DNA of 64,000 nucleotides from Daejeonella sp. (GTDB lineage Bacteria; Bacteroidota; Bacteroidia; Sphingobacteriales; Sphingobacteriaceae): NCBI RefSeq assembly GCF_030695525.1, contig NZ_JAUYSS010000021.1, positions 62,001 to 126,000 of the forward strand, read 5' to 3'. Shown piece by piece: positions 44,951 to 52,933 of this stretch (position 1 is its first letter; each line of letters starts with the position of its first letter). The notes under the pieces were generated by a model. It saw only the letters and a program-made list of their open reading frames with translations, ran no database searches and was not told where the DNA came from. The position numbers and the translations under genes were made by a program.

Positions 44951-45421
44951 TTAAAGTGTGATCTGACGTTTAATACTTTCCTCCAGTGAAATCAGGGTCT
45001 CGGTCCGTTGAATCCCCTTAACACCTTGTATATCTTCGTTAAGTACTTGTCTTAAATGATTGGTATCCCTGCAGATGATCTTGGCAAACATACTATACGA
45101 ACCGGTAGTGTAATGTAGTTCTACCACTTCTTTGATTTTCCTTAGATTTTCAACCGCATCTTTATATTGAGATCCCTTTTCGAGATAGATACCCAAAAAT
45201 GCACAGATATCATAGCCAATTTTTTGGGGATCAATGATCAGATGAGAACCTTTTATAACCCCCAAATCCTGCATTTTTTTCATCCTGACATGAATAGTTC
45301 CACCCGAAACGATCAATTTTTTAGCAATTTCAGTATAAGGAATAGTGGCATCTTCCATTAATATGCATAATATCTGTGTGTCCAGATTGTCAAGTTCGAA
45401 ATTTTGGCTTCTATTTTCCAT
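44951..45421 (-). CDS. Lrp/AsnC family transcriptional regulator
   Basis: 156 residues. An N-terminal winged helix-turn-helix is present (LDTQILCILMEDATIPYTEIAKKL, VSGGTIHVRMKKMQDLGVIKG), followed by the RAM ligand-binding domain (FLGIYLEKGSQYKDAV, VVELHYTTGSYSMFAKIICRD). It probably senses an amino acid and regulates metabolism genes; its targets cannot be told. It is divergent from the tRNA-like RNA gene, with an AT-rich 139-base gap between them. Confidence 0.93.
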   Translation of the reverse strand: MENRSQNFELDNLDTQILCILMEDATIPYTEIAKKLIVSGGTIHVRMKKMQDLGVIKGSHLIIDPQKIGYDICAFLGIYLEKGSQYKDAVENLRKIKEVVELHYTTGSYSMFAKIICRDTNHLRQVLNEDIQGVKGIQRTETLISLEESIKRQITL

Positions 45422-45560
45422 TTTTAATTATAGAAATATTAATATTTACGCAATATAATTATTGTTTATGTAAAAATTAAAATAGTTTATTAAAATATTT
45501 GTAATAAATGGAGAATGTTTACATTCGTACTAAGCAATCGGGAATTGATTGTTTACACAT

Positions 45561-45673
45561 TGTAGGGTGGTGAAATTTGGCAGACACACCTCCTCGTCTC
45601 GGTGGCGAAGATTTGGGAAATACCTTAACCGGGAAATAACTGCTTCGTGAAGGTTCGACTCCTTCCCTTACAG
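45561..45673 (+). ncRNA. Non-canonical tRNA(Leu)-like RNA with enlarged variable arm
   Basis: Acceptor TGTAGGG pairs with CCTTACA (one G-U), D-arm GTG/CAC with GG in the loop, and T-arm GAAGG-TTCGACT-CCTTC, all in the right order. The body resembles tRNA-Leu (GGTGAAATTTGGCAGACAC). But the length is 113 nt: the variable arm CGAAG/CTTCG encloses about 31 extra bases with a doubled GGGAAATA. The anticodon stem CCTCC/GGTGG has a T-T mismatch; the loop TCGTCTC lacks U33 and would give anticodon GUC. The discriminator is G and CCA is not encoded. A strong terminator follows. It could be a divergent tRNA, a tRNA-derived regulator or a pseudogene. Confidence 0.65.
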
Positions 45674-45709
45674 CAAACCTTATTCAACAGGTTTATAATT
45701 GGTTAGTTT

Positions 45710-45744
45710 AAATAAGCTCCTGCCCATCAGGAGCTTATTTTAAT
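45710..45744 (+). terminator. Terminator of the tRNA-like RNA gene
   Basis: A 13-bp perfect stem (AAATAAGCTCCTG / CAGGAGCTTATTT), loop CCCAT and T residues. A small AAACCT/AGGTTT hairpin lies between it and the RNA. Confidence 0.9.
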
Positions 45745-45796
45745 TAAAGATTTTACCATCTCAAAAATAGCTTGAGTATATATTCGTTTCAACTCT

Positions 45797-45804
45797 TAAC
45801 TTTG
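45797..45804 (+). promoter_or_regulatory. -7 element close to the lipoprotein start
   Basis: TAACTTTG (TAnnTTTG) has a TTG 22 bases upstream (45772-45774). The ATG at 45814 is only nine bases on, so the transcript would be almost leaderless. Confidence 0.5.
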
Positions 45805-45813
45805 GAACTCAAT

Positions 45814-46830
45814 ATGAAATCAAGAATCCTGTTTTTTACAATCTTCTGTATTCTTTCAACACTCATCTTTTCTTCCTGCATGAAAGATGAGAACGAGGCA
45901 ATGCCCAAAAGTACGGTATCAAGATTGTATGTTTCAAATGCCGATATTGATGCGGCAGTAAACAGTACCTTAATCTTTGATCCGGCCGATCAGGCAAAAT
46001 TTGCCGAACCATATAAATTTAATTCCCAATTACCTGACGGTAATGGTATTCTGTTTGATCCCTATTCCGGTGTTGTATTTCAGGTTAGCAGGTTAAATAA
46101 AAATATTAAAACTTTTAAGGTAAACACAGACGGAAGCCTGGTGATTAAGAGTTCCTTCGTACATGAAGGTTTGTTGAGTGCGCGTGAAATAGCTTTCGAC
46201 CGTTCCAGGGATATGTTATATATATCCAGTAATATCGATAGTGCAATTTATGTATATAGTAGTGTAAGCACTCTCAAGGATATTGTTCTGGCTGATAAGA
46301 AGTTAAAGCTCAATGGACAGCCCTGGGGAATTCATCTTGATAATGATCGGCTTTTTGTGGTGATTGATCATAACAGGGTTGAAGTTCAATTATTTGAAAA
46401 TGCCTCAGCATTGGCAGTAGGACCAATCCAGCCGACAAAGAAAATTACAGTAAGTGGTGCTACACGGCTTCATGGTATTACCTATTCATCTTCGAGGGAT
46501 GTTCTTATCCTGACTGATATTGCCGAAGCAAGTGCAGCAGGCTTTGATTCTGATGGGTCTATTCATATCATTACAGACGCAGGTTCAAAGTTTACTTCTT
46601 CAGGTTCTGTAGTTGTCCCTGCAAAAACAATAAAGGGTGCCCTTACCGGACTTGGAAATCCGGTTGATGTGGCCTGGGACGATAGAGAAGGCAAAAATCT
46701 GATCTATATTGCTGAAAAGGCAAGGCGCAAAATTCTTGTTTTCAATTATGCCGGAACAGGGAATATTGCACCTTCGCTGTTTGCAGATCTGACCAGCAGT
46801 CCTGAAGCTATTTTCCTCGATGCCCGTTAA
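45814..46830 (+). CDS. Beta-propeller lipoprotein
   Basis: 338 residues from the ATG at 45814. It has a lipoprotein signal peptide with lipobox IFSSC, followed by MKDENE (acidic residues after Cys favour surface export in Bacteroidota). The body has repeated propeller blades (NGILFDPYSGVVFQVSRLN, REIAFDRSRDMLYISSNID, LHGITYSSSRDVLILTDI, PVDVAWDDREGKNLIYIAE) resembling NHL/lactonase-like propellers. Function unknown. It has its own -7 element and follows the tRNA-like gene. Confidence 0.8.
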   Translation: MKSRILFFTIFCILSTLIFSSCMKDENEAMPKSTVSRLYVSNADIDAAVNSTLIFDPADQAKFAEPYKFNSQLPDGNGILFDPYSGVVFQVSRLNKNIKTFKVNTDGSLVIKSSFVHEGLLSAREIAFDRSRDMLYISSNIDSAIYVYSSVSTLKDIVLADKKLKLNGQPWGIHLDNDRLFVVIDHNRVEVQLFENASALAVGPIQPTKKITVSGATRLHGITYSSSRDVLILTDIAEASAAGFDSDGSIHIITDAGSKFTSSGSVVVPAKTIKGALTGLGNPVDVAWDDREGKNLIYIAEKARRKILVFNYAGTGNIAPSLFADLTSSPEAIFLDAR

Positions 46831-46878
46831 GCGTAAATTGGATTGTTATTAATGCAGGTTTTTTCTTTACTTTGAATA

Positions 46879-46886
46879 TAAATTTG
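46879..46886 (+). promoter_or_regulatory. -7 element before the membrane protein gene
   Basis: TAAATTTG matches TAnnTTTG. The start ATG at 46893 follows after six bases, again suggesting a near-leaderless mRNA. No clear -33 TTG. Confidence 0.4.
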
Positions 46887-46892
46887 AAAAAT

Positions 46893-47330
46893 ATGTACTC
46901 TACTTTATTAGGTTTACACTCCGGACTTCGTTATATAGTCATTCTATTGTTGGCTATCGCTTTATTGTTGGCCTTAATTGGTTTATTTGGTAAAAAGCCA
47001 TATTCACAAATCAACCGTAAAGTGAACTTATTCGCGATGATCTTTACGCATACCCAGTTTCTCGTTGGCCTGATCCTTTATTTTTTTAGTCCTGTGGTAA
47101 ATTATGCCAATATGGGTGAAGCAATGAAGGATACCATGACCCGATACTGGACTGTTGAGCATTCAGTAATGATGCTATTTGCAACTGTTCTGATTACTAT
47201 TGGTCATTCCCGTTCCAAGAAAGCGGCAGATGGTTTCAATAAACACCGGTCAATTGCTTTATACTACGGATTAGCGGTTTTAGTTATTGTGGTGGCAATT
47301 TATCAGAGTGGTCGCCCGATTTTGGGCTAA
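46893..47330 (+). CDS. Four-helix inner-membrane protein, unknown function
   Basis: 145 residues from the ATG at 46893 (MYSTLLGLHSGLRYIVILL). Four hydrophobic segments are seen (about 12-32, 46-65, 86-104, 120-140) with conserved-looking His residues (LHSGLRY, FTHTQFLVGLILY, VEHSVMMLF, GHSRSKKAA) that could bind haem. Similar Bacteroidota proteins are sometimes labelled cytochrome b-like without proof. Confidence 0.75.
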   Translation: MYSTLLGLHSGLRYIVILLLAIALLLALIGLFGKKPYSQINRKVNLFAMIFTHTQFLVGLILYFFSPVVNYANMGEAMKDTMTRYWTVEHSVMMLFATVLITIGHSRSKKAADGFNKHRSIALYYGLAVLVIVVAIYQSGRPILG

Positions 47331-47347
47331 ACAAACATTGAAAAAAT

Positions 47348-47376
47348 TTGCATTGTCAAATTTCTTTATATTTTTG
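47348..47376 (+). promoter_or_regulatory. Promoter of the trp operon
   Basis: TTG (47348-47350), 18-base spacer, TATTTTTG (47369-47376): exact Bacteroidota -33/-7 form. Transcription should start at about 47381-47384, on or next to the leader peptide ATG. Confidence 0.8.
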
Positions 47377-47382
47377 TGAGCG

Positions 47383-47463
47383 ATGAACATCAAACAAAAT
47401 ACAACTAATTGGTGGTGCACTTTAGGAAAGGGCACAGGGCACAGGTATTTTGAGCAATTTTAA
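47383..47463 (+). CDS. trpL: trp leader peptide
   Basis: A 26-codon frame ATG...TAA starting MNIKQNTTNWWC, with tandem Trp codons (TGG TGG at 47410-47415) just before the half-way point. It lies directly behind a consensus promoter and is followed by a terminator hairpin (47486-47517) and then trpE. The Trp pair, the position and the hairpins together indicate ribosome-mediated attenuation: when charged tRNA-Trp is scarce the ribosome stalls on the Trp codons and the antiterminator forms. Confidence 0.85.
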   Translation: MNIKQNTTNWWCTLGKGTGHRYFEQF

Positions 47464-47517
47464 CCATTAAAACCTTAAAAATATAAACCCGACGCCCTGA
47501 GACGTCGGGTTTTTTTA
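47435..47517 (+). promoter_or_regulatory. trp attenuator: antiterminator segment and terminator hairpin
   Basis: Terminator stem AACCCGACG (47486-47494) / CGTCGGGTT (47503-47511) with loop CCCTGAGA and a T run. CAGGGC (47435-47440), inside the leader-peptide frame, is the exact complement of GCCCTG (47494-47499) in the hairpin loop and stem edge, so an alternative antiterminator pairing is available. trpE starts 49 bases after the T run. Confidence 0.8.
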
Positions 47518-47566
47518 TGGTCTGTGATTACAAATTTCGAAATCCTGATCAGACAATATAAATGAA

Positions 47567-48976
47567 ATGAAGAATTATAAATTATACACTTCCCACAAGA
47601 AATTACTTGCCGATACCACTACCCCGGTGAGTATATATTTGCGTCTTCGCGATGTTTTCCCAAACAGTATTTTGCTAGAAAGTTCTGATTACCATAGCAG
47701 GGAAAACAGTTTGAGTTATGTTTGTTGTGATCCTATTGCCGGTATAGTCCTAACCGCTGATAAGCTGGAGACCTATTTTCCGGATGGTGAAAGGGAACAA
47801 TATCCCATTAAAGATCTTGAACTAAAGAAACATGTTTCTACATTCAGGAAGCAGTTTGAATCGGCATCCACTGAAGATTTTAAGTTTATTTCAAATGGCT
47901 TGTTCGGTTATTTTGCATACGAGTGTGTAGAGCATTTTGAAGATATCAAATTTCACTCAAAACCTGCGGATGGCCGGGATATTCCATTAATGCAATATCA
48001 TGTTTACCGGTATATTATCGTAATTGACCATTTTAAGAATGAATTGTACTTGCTCGAGCACCGGACAGATAAAAATGCGCCCGACGGGTTGGAAAAGATC
48101 CAGTATCTGATCCAGAATAAAAATTTTCCGGAGTATAAATTCAATCTGAATGGAGAGGAAAAATCTAATTTTACTGATGAGCAGTTTATCAGCCTTGTCG
48201 AAAATGTAAAAAAGCATGTTTACCGGGGGGATGTATTTCAAATAGTTCCTTCGAGAGCCTTTTCCAAGCCTTTCTTAGGGGATGAATTTAATGTATACCG
48301 TGCATTAAGGTCAATTAATCCTTCCCCATATCTGTTTTATTTCGATTATGGCGATTTTAAGTTATTCGGATCTTCTCCCGAGGCACAACTTACCATTAAA
48401 AATAATGTAGCAACCATTTACCCGATTGCCGGTACTTTTAAAAGGACTGGAAACAGCCTTCAGGATGCCGAACTGGCTGAAAATCTGAAAAAGGATGTCA
48501 AAGAAAATGCCGAGCATGTAATGCTGGTTGATCTGGCCAGAAATGATTTGAGCAGACATTGCGATAAGGTTGAAGTGAAGTCATTTAAAGAGATTCAATA
48601 CTATTCTCACCTGATTCATATGGTTTCTAAAGTGACGGGTCAGTTACAGAGTTCTGTTGATCCTTTTGATGTTGTTGGTGATACCTATCCTGCAGGAACA
48701 CTTAGCGGTGCTCCTAAATACATGGCAATGCAGCTGATAGATCGTTTTGAAGGCCAGAAGCGTGGATTTTATAGTGGTGCTATAGGTTATATGGGTTTCA
48801 ACGGCGACTTTAACCATGCGATCATGATCCGATCATTCCTCAGTCAAAATAATGTGCTTCATTATCAGGCAGGGGCAGGTATTGTGGCAGACTCAGATCC
48901 GCAGAGTGAATTGAATGAGGTGAATAACAAGATCATGGCCTTGAGAAAGGCCTTGGAGATGGCAGGGGAAATATAA
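47567..48976 (+). CDS. trpE: Anthranilate synthase component I
   Basis: It makes anthranilate from chorismate with the TrpG amidotransferase. 469 residues. The feedback-site motif LLESS is at residues 36-40, and the catalytic region includes QIVPSRAFSKPF, GSSPEAQLTI, PIAGTFKRTG, LVDLARNDL and DTYPAGTLSGAPK. It is first in the trpE-trpG-trpC set under the attenuator. Confidence 0.96.
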   Translation: MKNYKLYTSHKKLLADTTTPVSIYLRLRDVFPNSILLESSDYHSRENSLSYVCCDPIAGIVLTADKLETYFPDGEREQYPIKDLELKKHVSTFRKQFESASTEDFKFISNGLFGYFAYECVEHFEDIKFHSKPADGRDIPLMQYHVYRYIIVIDHFKNELYLLEHRTDKNAPDGLEKIQYLIQNKNFPEYKFNLNGEEKSNFTDEQFISLVENVKKHVYRGDVFQIVPSRAFSKPFLGDEFNVYRALRSINPSPYLFYFDYGDFKLFGSSPEAQLTIKNNVATIYPIAGTFKRTGNSLQDAELAENLKKDVKENAEHVMLVDLARNDLSRHCDKVEVKSFKEIQYYSHLIHMVSKVTGQLQSSVDPFDVVGDTYPAGTLSGAPKYMAMQLIDRFEGQKRGFYSGAIGYMGFNGDFNHAIMIRSFLSQNNVLHYQAGAGIVADSDPQSELNEVNNKIMALRKALEMAGEI

Positions 48977-49059
48977 GATGTCGGAAGTCTGAGGTCTGAG
49001 GTACGAGGTCGGAAGTCTGAGGTCGGAAGTCTGAATTCTTACCTCATACTTCCGACATC
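48977..49059. repeat. Heptad repeat with inverted end between trpE and trpG
   Basis: Eight 7-base units (GTCGGAA / GTCTGAG types, 48980-49035) start right after the trpE stop. The first 12 bases GATGTCGGAAGT (48977-48988) are the exact complement of 49048-49059, so the whole 83-base gap segment can fold back. Confidence 0.85.
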
Positions 49060-49091
49060 AGTTAAATGATAATTTTAATAGAAATATATAG

Positions 49092-49655
49092 ATGAACATT
49101 CTAGTAATAGATAATTACGACTCATTTACATTCAATCTGGTACATCTGCTGCATGAAACAGGTCATCAGGCAACGGTATGGAGAAATGATAAATTCAAGC
49201 TTACTGATGTGAATGATTTTGAAAAGATTCTGCTTTCACCAGGGCCGGGGATACCTTCAGAATCAGGCCTTTTACTGGATGTGATCCGAACGTATTCACC
49301 GACTAAGAGTATTCTGGGCATTTGTCTGGGTTTACAGGCCATCGCAGAGGTTTTTGGAGGCGAATTATACAACCTTTCCCGTCCGGTTCATGGCAGAGCC
49401 ACAGAGATTACCGTACTCGACGAAAATGAAAAGTTGTTTAAAGACTGCCCAAAACAGTTTAAGGTGGGGCGATATCATTCATGGGCCGTTCGGAATGATA
49501 TGGTTCCCGATGTGATCAATGTTACAGCCACGGATACTGAAGGAGTAATCATGGCATTGAGTCACCGTACCCTCGACGTACGAGGTGTACAGTTTCATCC
49601 TGAATCTGTACTCACTGAACATGGGAAACTTATAATCTCTAACTGGTTGAGTTGA
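49092..49655 (+). CDS. trpG: Anthranilate synthase component II (glutamine amidotransferase)
   Basis: 187 residues, class I glutamine amidotransferase. Catalytic Cys78 is in GICLGLQAI; His and Glu in VQFHPES near residue 170 complete the triad; SPGPGIPSE is the oxyanion region. It supplies ammonia to TrpE and could also serve 4-amino-4-deoxychorismate synthesis. Separated from trpE by the heptad repeat. Confidence 0.95.
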   Translation: MNILVIDNYDSFTFNLVHLLHETGHQATVWRNDKFKLTDVNDFEKILLSPGPGIPSESGLLLDVIRTYSPTKSILGICLGLQAIAEVFGGELYNLSRPVHGRATEITVLDENEKLFKDCPKQFKVGRYHSWAVRNDMVPDVINVTATDTEGVIMALSHRTLDVRGVQFHPESVLTEHGKLIISNWLS

Positions 49656-49673
49656 GTTAAGATTTTTGAAGAT

Positions 49674-50495
49674 ATGACTACAAATGATACAAATTCTAAG
49701 AACGCCGCGAGCGGAAATATTCTGGATAAGATCGTTCTAAAGAAGAGAGAAGAAATTGAATCAGCAAAGCTTAAAACCAGTGTTGATCAGCTGAAAGGGA
49801 GCGACTTATTTTCCCGTAAGTGTTATGTGCTGCGAGATTTTATTTTAGATCCGGATCGTACAGGGATCATTGCTGAATTTAAACGTCAATCCCCATCTAA
49901 AGGAATTATAAACGACCATATGTCTGTTAAAGAGGTTACCAATGGCTATGCTGCAGCCGGGGCTTCTGCACTTTCGATCCTGACTGACCGTAGCTTCTTT
50001 GGTGGAAAAGATGAGGATCTGCTCGAAGCCAGGAAAGTAAATAAGTTGCCATTATTGAGGAAAGACTTTATGCTGGATGAATACCAGATTATCGAAGCCA
50101 AAGCATTGGGAGCTGACATCATTTTGTTGATTGCAGCTATTTTAACCCCTGAAGAAGTCAGAATCCTTGCAAGATCTGCCAAGGATCTGGGTCTCAACGT
50201 CCTCCTAGAGGTTCATAACAGAGAAGAATTAGACCGGAGTATCTGTGATGACTTGGATGCAATCGGTGTAAATAATCGAAACCTGGGCGATTTTTCAGTT
50301 TCGGTGCAGCATTCTTATGACCTTGTTGAGCATATTCCGTCCCGGTTTTTGAAAATTTCTGAAAGTGGAATCAGTAATCCCCAATCGATAAAGGAATTGA
50401 GAGCAGCTGGATTTGATGGCTTTTTGATCGGTGAGAATTTCATGAAGGAAACCGATCCGGGAAAGGCGATGAAAGACTTTGTATCAAAAATTTAA
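49674..50495 (+). CDS. trpC: Indole-3-glycerol-phosphate synthase
   Basis: 273 residues, TIM barrel. IIAEFKRQSPSKG (catalytic Lys), LSILTDRSFFGG, LLRKDFMLDEYQI and VNNRNL...ISESGI are family motifs. It follows trpG by 18 bases. trpD, normally between trpG and trpC, is absent here, and trpF, trpB and trpA do not follow. Confidence 0.95.
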   Translation: MTTNDTNSKNAASGNILDKIVLKKREEIESAKLKTSVDQLKGSDLFSRKCYVLRDFILDPDRTGIIAEFKRQSPSKGIINDHMSVKEVTNGYAAAGASALSILTDRSFFGGKDEDLLEARKVNKLPLLRKDFMLDEYQIIEAKALGADIILLIAAILTPEEVRILARSAKDLGLNVLLEVHNREELDRSICDDLDAIGVNNRNLGDFSVSVQHSYDLVEHIPSRFLKISESGISNPQSIKELRAAGFDGFLIGENFMKETDPGKAMKDFVSKI

Positions 50496-50568
50496 TGACC
50501 CGTATTATACATGATTTGTCCGGGGATATTCTGACAGCCTGCTGTTTATTTACTCCGGGTCAAACTCT

Positions 50569-50576
50569 TATCTTTG
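50569..50576 (+). promoter_or_regulatory. -7 element of hflX
   Basis: TATCTTTG (TAnnTTTG) lies 19 bases before the hflX ATG. The -33 TTG is not clear. Confidence 0.5.
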
Positions 50577-50595
50577 CAATCATTAATACATATAA

Positions 50596-51783
50596 ATGCC
50601 AAGACAAAAATTTTTCGATACTGAAGCCAAGCCTGAAAGAGCAGTTCTTGTGGGTATAATTACACCGGGGGAGACAGAGGAACAAACCCATGAGTATCTG
50701 GACGAGCTTAAATTTTTAGTTGAAACTGCCGGCGGCGAAACACAAAAGGCATTTACACAGCGGATGCAGCGTCCCGACAGGGCTACATTTGTTGGCACTG
50801 GAAAATTGGAAGAAATCAATGCATATGTGAAGTCGGAAGAGATTGATATGGTCATTTTTGATGATGAACTTTCGCCTTCACAGCTCCGGAATATCGAAAA
50901 TGAATTGCAGGTAAAAATACTTGATCGCAGTAACCTTATTCTTGATATTTTCGCCAAAAGAGCGCAAACTTCTCAGGCAAAAACACAGGTTGAGCTCGCA
51001 CAACTTCAATATTTACTTCCCCGCCTAACCCGATTATGGACCCACCTTGAGCGGCAAAAGGGTGGAATCGGGATGCGCGGTCCGGGTGAAAGCCAGATCG
51101 AAACTGACCGTCGTTTAATTCTGAATAAGATATCCTTATTAAAAGAGCGTTTAAAAGAAATTGATAAACAAAATCTTACTCAACGAAAGAACCGGGCTCA
51201 GTTGGTCAGGGTTTCGCTGGTTGGGTATACTAATGTTGGCAAATCAACGATCATGAATATGATCTCCAAGTCGGAAGTATTTGCCGAGAATAAACTTTTT
51301 GCAACGCTGGACACAACGGTCCGTAAAGTGGTGATTGAGAACCTGCCCTTTCTGCTCTCAGATACCGTAGGTTTCATCCGCAAATTGCCCCACCATCTGA
51401 TCGAATGCTTCAAATCAACACTTGATGAGGTTCGTGAAGCTGATATTTTAATTCATGTGGTTGACATTTCACACGCTAATTTTGCGGATCAAATTAATAC
51501 TGTCAATGAAACTCTGAAGGAGATGGGGGCAATCGATAAAGAGATAATTACCGTATTTAATAAGATTGATGCTTATAAATCTGCTGATTTCGACCCACAG
51601 GACGAGCATCCGCCACTCACTCTTGCCGACTTTAAAAATAGCTGGATGAATAAAGATAGAAATCCGGCAATTTTCATTTCGGCATTAAATAAGGAGAATA
51701 TTGATGAATTCAGGGAATTGTTATATGAAAAGGTAAAGGCGATTCATACGAAACGTTACCCTTACGATAAATTGCTATATTAA
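50596..51783 (+). CDS. hflX: Ribosome-associated GTPase HflX
   Basis: 395 residues. The N-terminal HflX domain has FVGTGKLEEI and DDELSPSQLRNIE, then a coiled linker with GGIGMRGPGESQIETDRR, then the G domain: G1 GYTNVGKST, G3 DTVGFIRKLPHHLIE, G4 FNKID. HflX splits or rescues stalled 70S ribosomes. It has its own -7 element and is followed by rbfA. Confidence 0.95.
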   Translation: MPRQKFFDTEAKPERAVLVGIITPGETEEQTHEYLDELKFLVETAGGETQKAFTQRMQRPDRATFVGTGKLEEINAYVKSEEIDMVIFDDELSPSQLRNIENELQVKILDRSNLILDIFAKRAQTSQAKTQVELAQLQYLLPRLTRLWTHLERQKGGIGMRGPGESQIETDRRLILNKISLLKERLKEIDKQNLTQRKNRAQLVRVSLVGYTNVGKSTIMNMISKSEVFAENKLFATLDTTVRKVVIENLPFLLSDTVGFIRKLPHHLIECFKSTLDEVREADILIHVVDISHANFADQINTVNETLKEMGAIDKEIITVFNKIDAYKSADFDPQDEHPPLTLADFKNSWMNKDRNPAIFISALNKENIDEFRELLYEKVKAIHTKRYPYDKLLY

Positions 51784-51825
51784 TCAGCATTCAATAATTT
51801 ATAAACTTTCTTAATCCCCAATTTT

Positions 51826-52209
51826 ATGGAATCTAAGCGTCAACAGAAGTTTGCAGGAGTTATTCAGAAAGATCTGGCTGAGATATTCCAGCGGGAGGGA
51901 TTGAATTTTTTACCCAATATCATGGTGACCATAACTAAAGTGAGGGTCTCACCAGATCTGGCTATTGCAAGAGTTTATTTAAGCTTTTTTAATAGCACGA
52001 ATAACTCATTAGCATTAAATACAATTAAATCTCATTCAAACGAGATCCGCTATAAACTAGGCAATCGAATCAAAGATCAGGTACGAATAGTTCCGCATCT
52101 TGAATTTTTTCTGGATGATACCAGTGAATATGTTGAAAAAATGGATAAACTGTTCGAAAAGATCAGTAAAGAGCCTCGTCAGACAGAAGAACCGGGAAAG
52201 GATGACTGA
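51826..52209 (+). CDS. rbfA: Ribosome-binding factor A
   Basis: 127 residues with the RbfA KH-like fold: N-terminal KFAGVIQKDLAEIFQRE, VTITKVRVSPDLAIARVYLSFF, and RIKDQVRIVPHLEFFLDDTSEYVEKM. It matures the 30S subunit. Placed 42 bases after hflX and overlapping the transcription of the downstream PAQR gene (five-base gap). Confidence 0.93.
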   Translation: MESKRQQKFAGVIQKDLAEIFQREGLNFLPNIMVTITKVRVSPDLAIARVYLSFFNSTNNSLALNTIKSHSNEIRYKLGNRIKDQVRIVPHLEFFLDDTSEYVEKMDKLFEKISKEPRQTEEPGKDD

Positions 52210-52214
52210 TTGAA

Positions 52215-52844
52215 ATGAGAACGATTCGTGAGCCAGTAAATTTTTATACCCATGTTATTCCGGCCATTCTTGCTATACCCGGAACCTTTCTACTCCTGAA
52301 GCGTGCTGATGTGCCAATTGAATATACTGCTGCCTGGGTTTATGGTATCTGTACCGTTGTACTGTTTGGAATCAGTTCAATTTATCATAGTTATCCTAGT
52401 ACAGAGTCAGGGGTCAGATTCTGGCAAAAAATCGACCATTGCTGTATTTATCTCATGATATCCGGCTCCTATACACCAACTGCTTTGCTTGTATTTGATG
52501 GTTATACCCGATGGACCCTTTTCGTAATGATCTGGACTATTGCACTGGCTGGATGTACACTAAAAGTTATTAACCGCCTACAGCATAAAGGACTTTCACT
52601 TGGGATTTATATTGCAATGGGGGCATTAATTGTGCCTTTAATGAATGAAATGGCAGAAAAACTATCATTATCCGCTATAGGCTGGATGTTGCTGGGAGGT
52701 GTCTTCTATATTGGAGGCACGGTATTCTATTATAAAGATAAGCCCTTGGGAAAAAATATTCATAGTCATGAAATCTGGCATCTCTTTGTTGTTGCAGGTG
52801 CTCTATCTCATTACATTTATAATTATCGCTATCTGTTCGCCTGA
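52215..52844 (+). CDS. Hemolysin III / PAQR family membrane protein
   Basis: 209 residues with seven hydrophobic segments. Family markers: PVNFYTHVIPAILAIPG, the SSIYHSYPS stretch in TM2, IDHCCIYLMISGSYTPTAL, and a C-terminal HSHEIWHLFVVAGALSHY with the conserved His residues that bind zinc in PAQR proteins. Function in bacteria is not settled (ceramidase-like or stress-related). Confidence 0.92.
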   Translation: MRTIREPVNFYTHVIPAILAIPGTFLLLKRADVPIEYTAAWVYGICTVVLFGISSIYHSYPSTESGVRFWQKIDHCCIYLMISGSYTPTALLVFDGYTRWTLFVMIWTIALAGCTLKVINRLQHKGLSLGIYIAMGALIVPLMNEMAEKLSLSAIGWMLLGGVFYIGGTVFYYKDKPLGKNIHSHEIWHLFVVAGALSHYIYNYRYLFA

Positions 52845-52933
52845 AAAACCGATCTGATTTGCTCTTTCAGGCTATTGACATATTTACTCCTGTCAATAAT
52901 AATCATATCCTTATTTTTTCGTTAAATTAGAAT

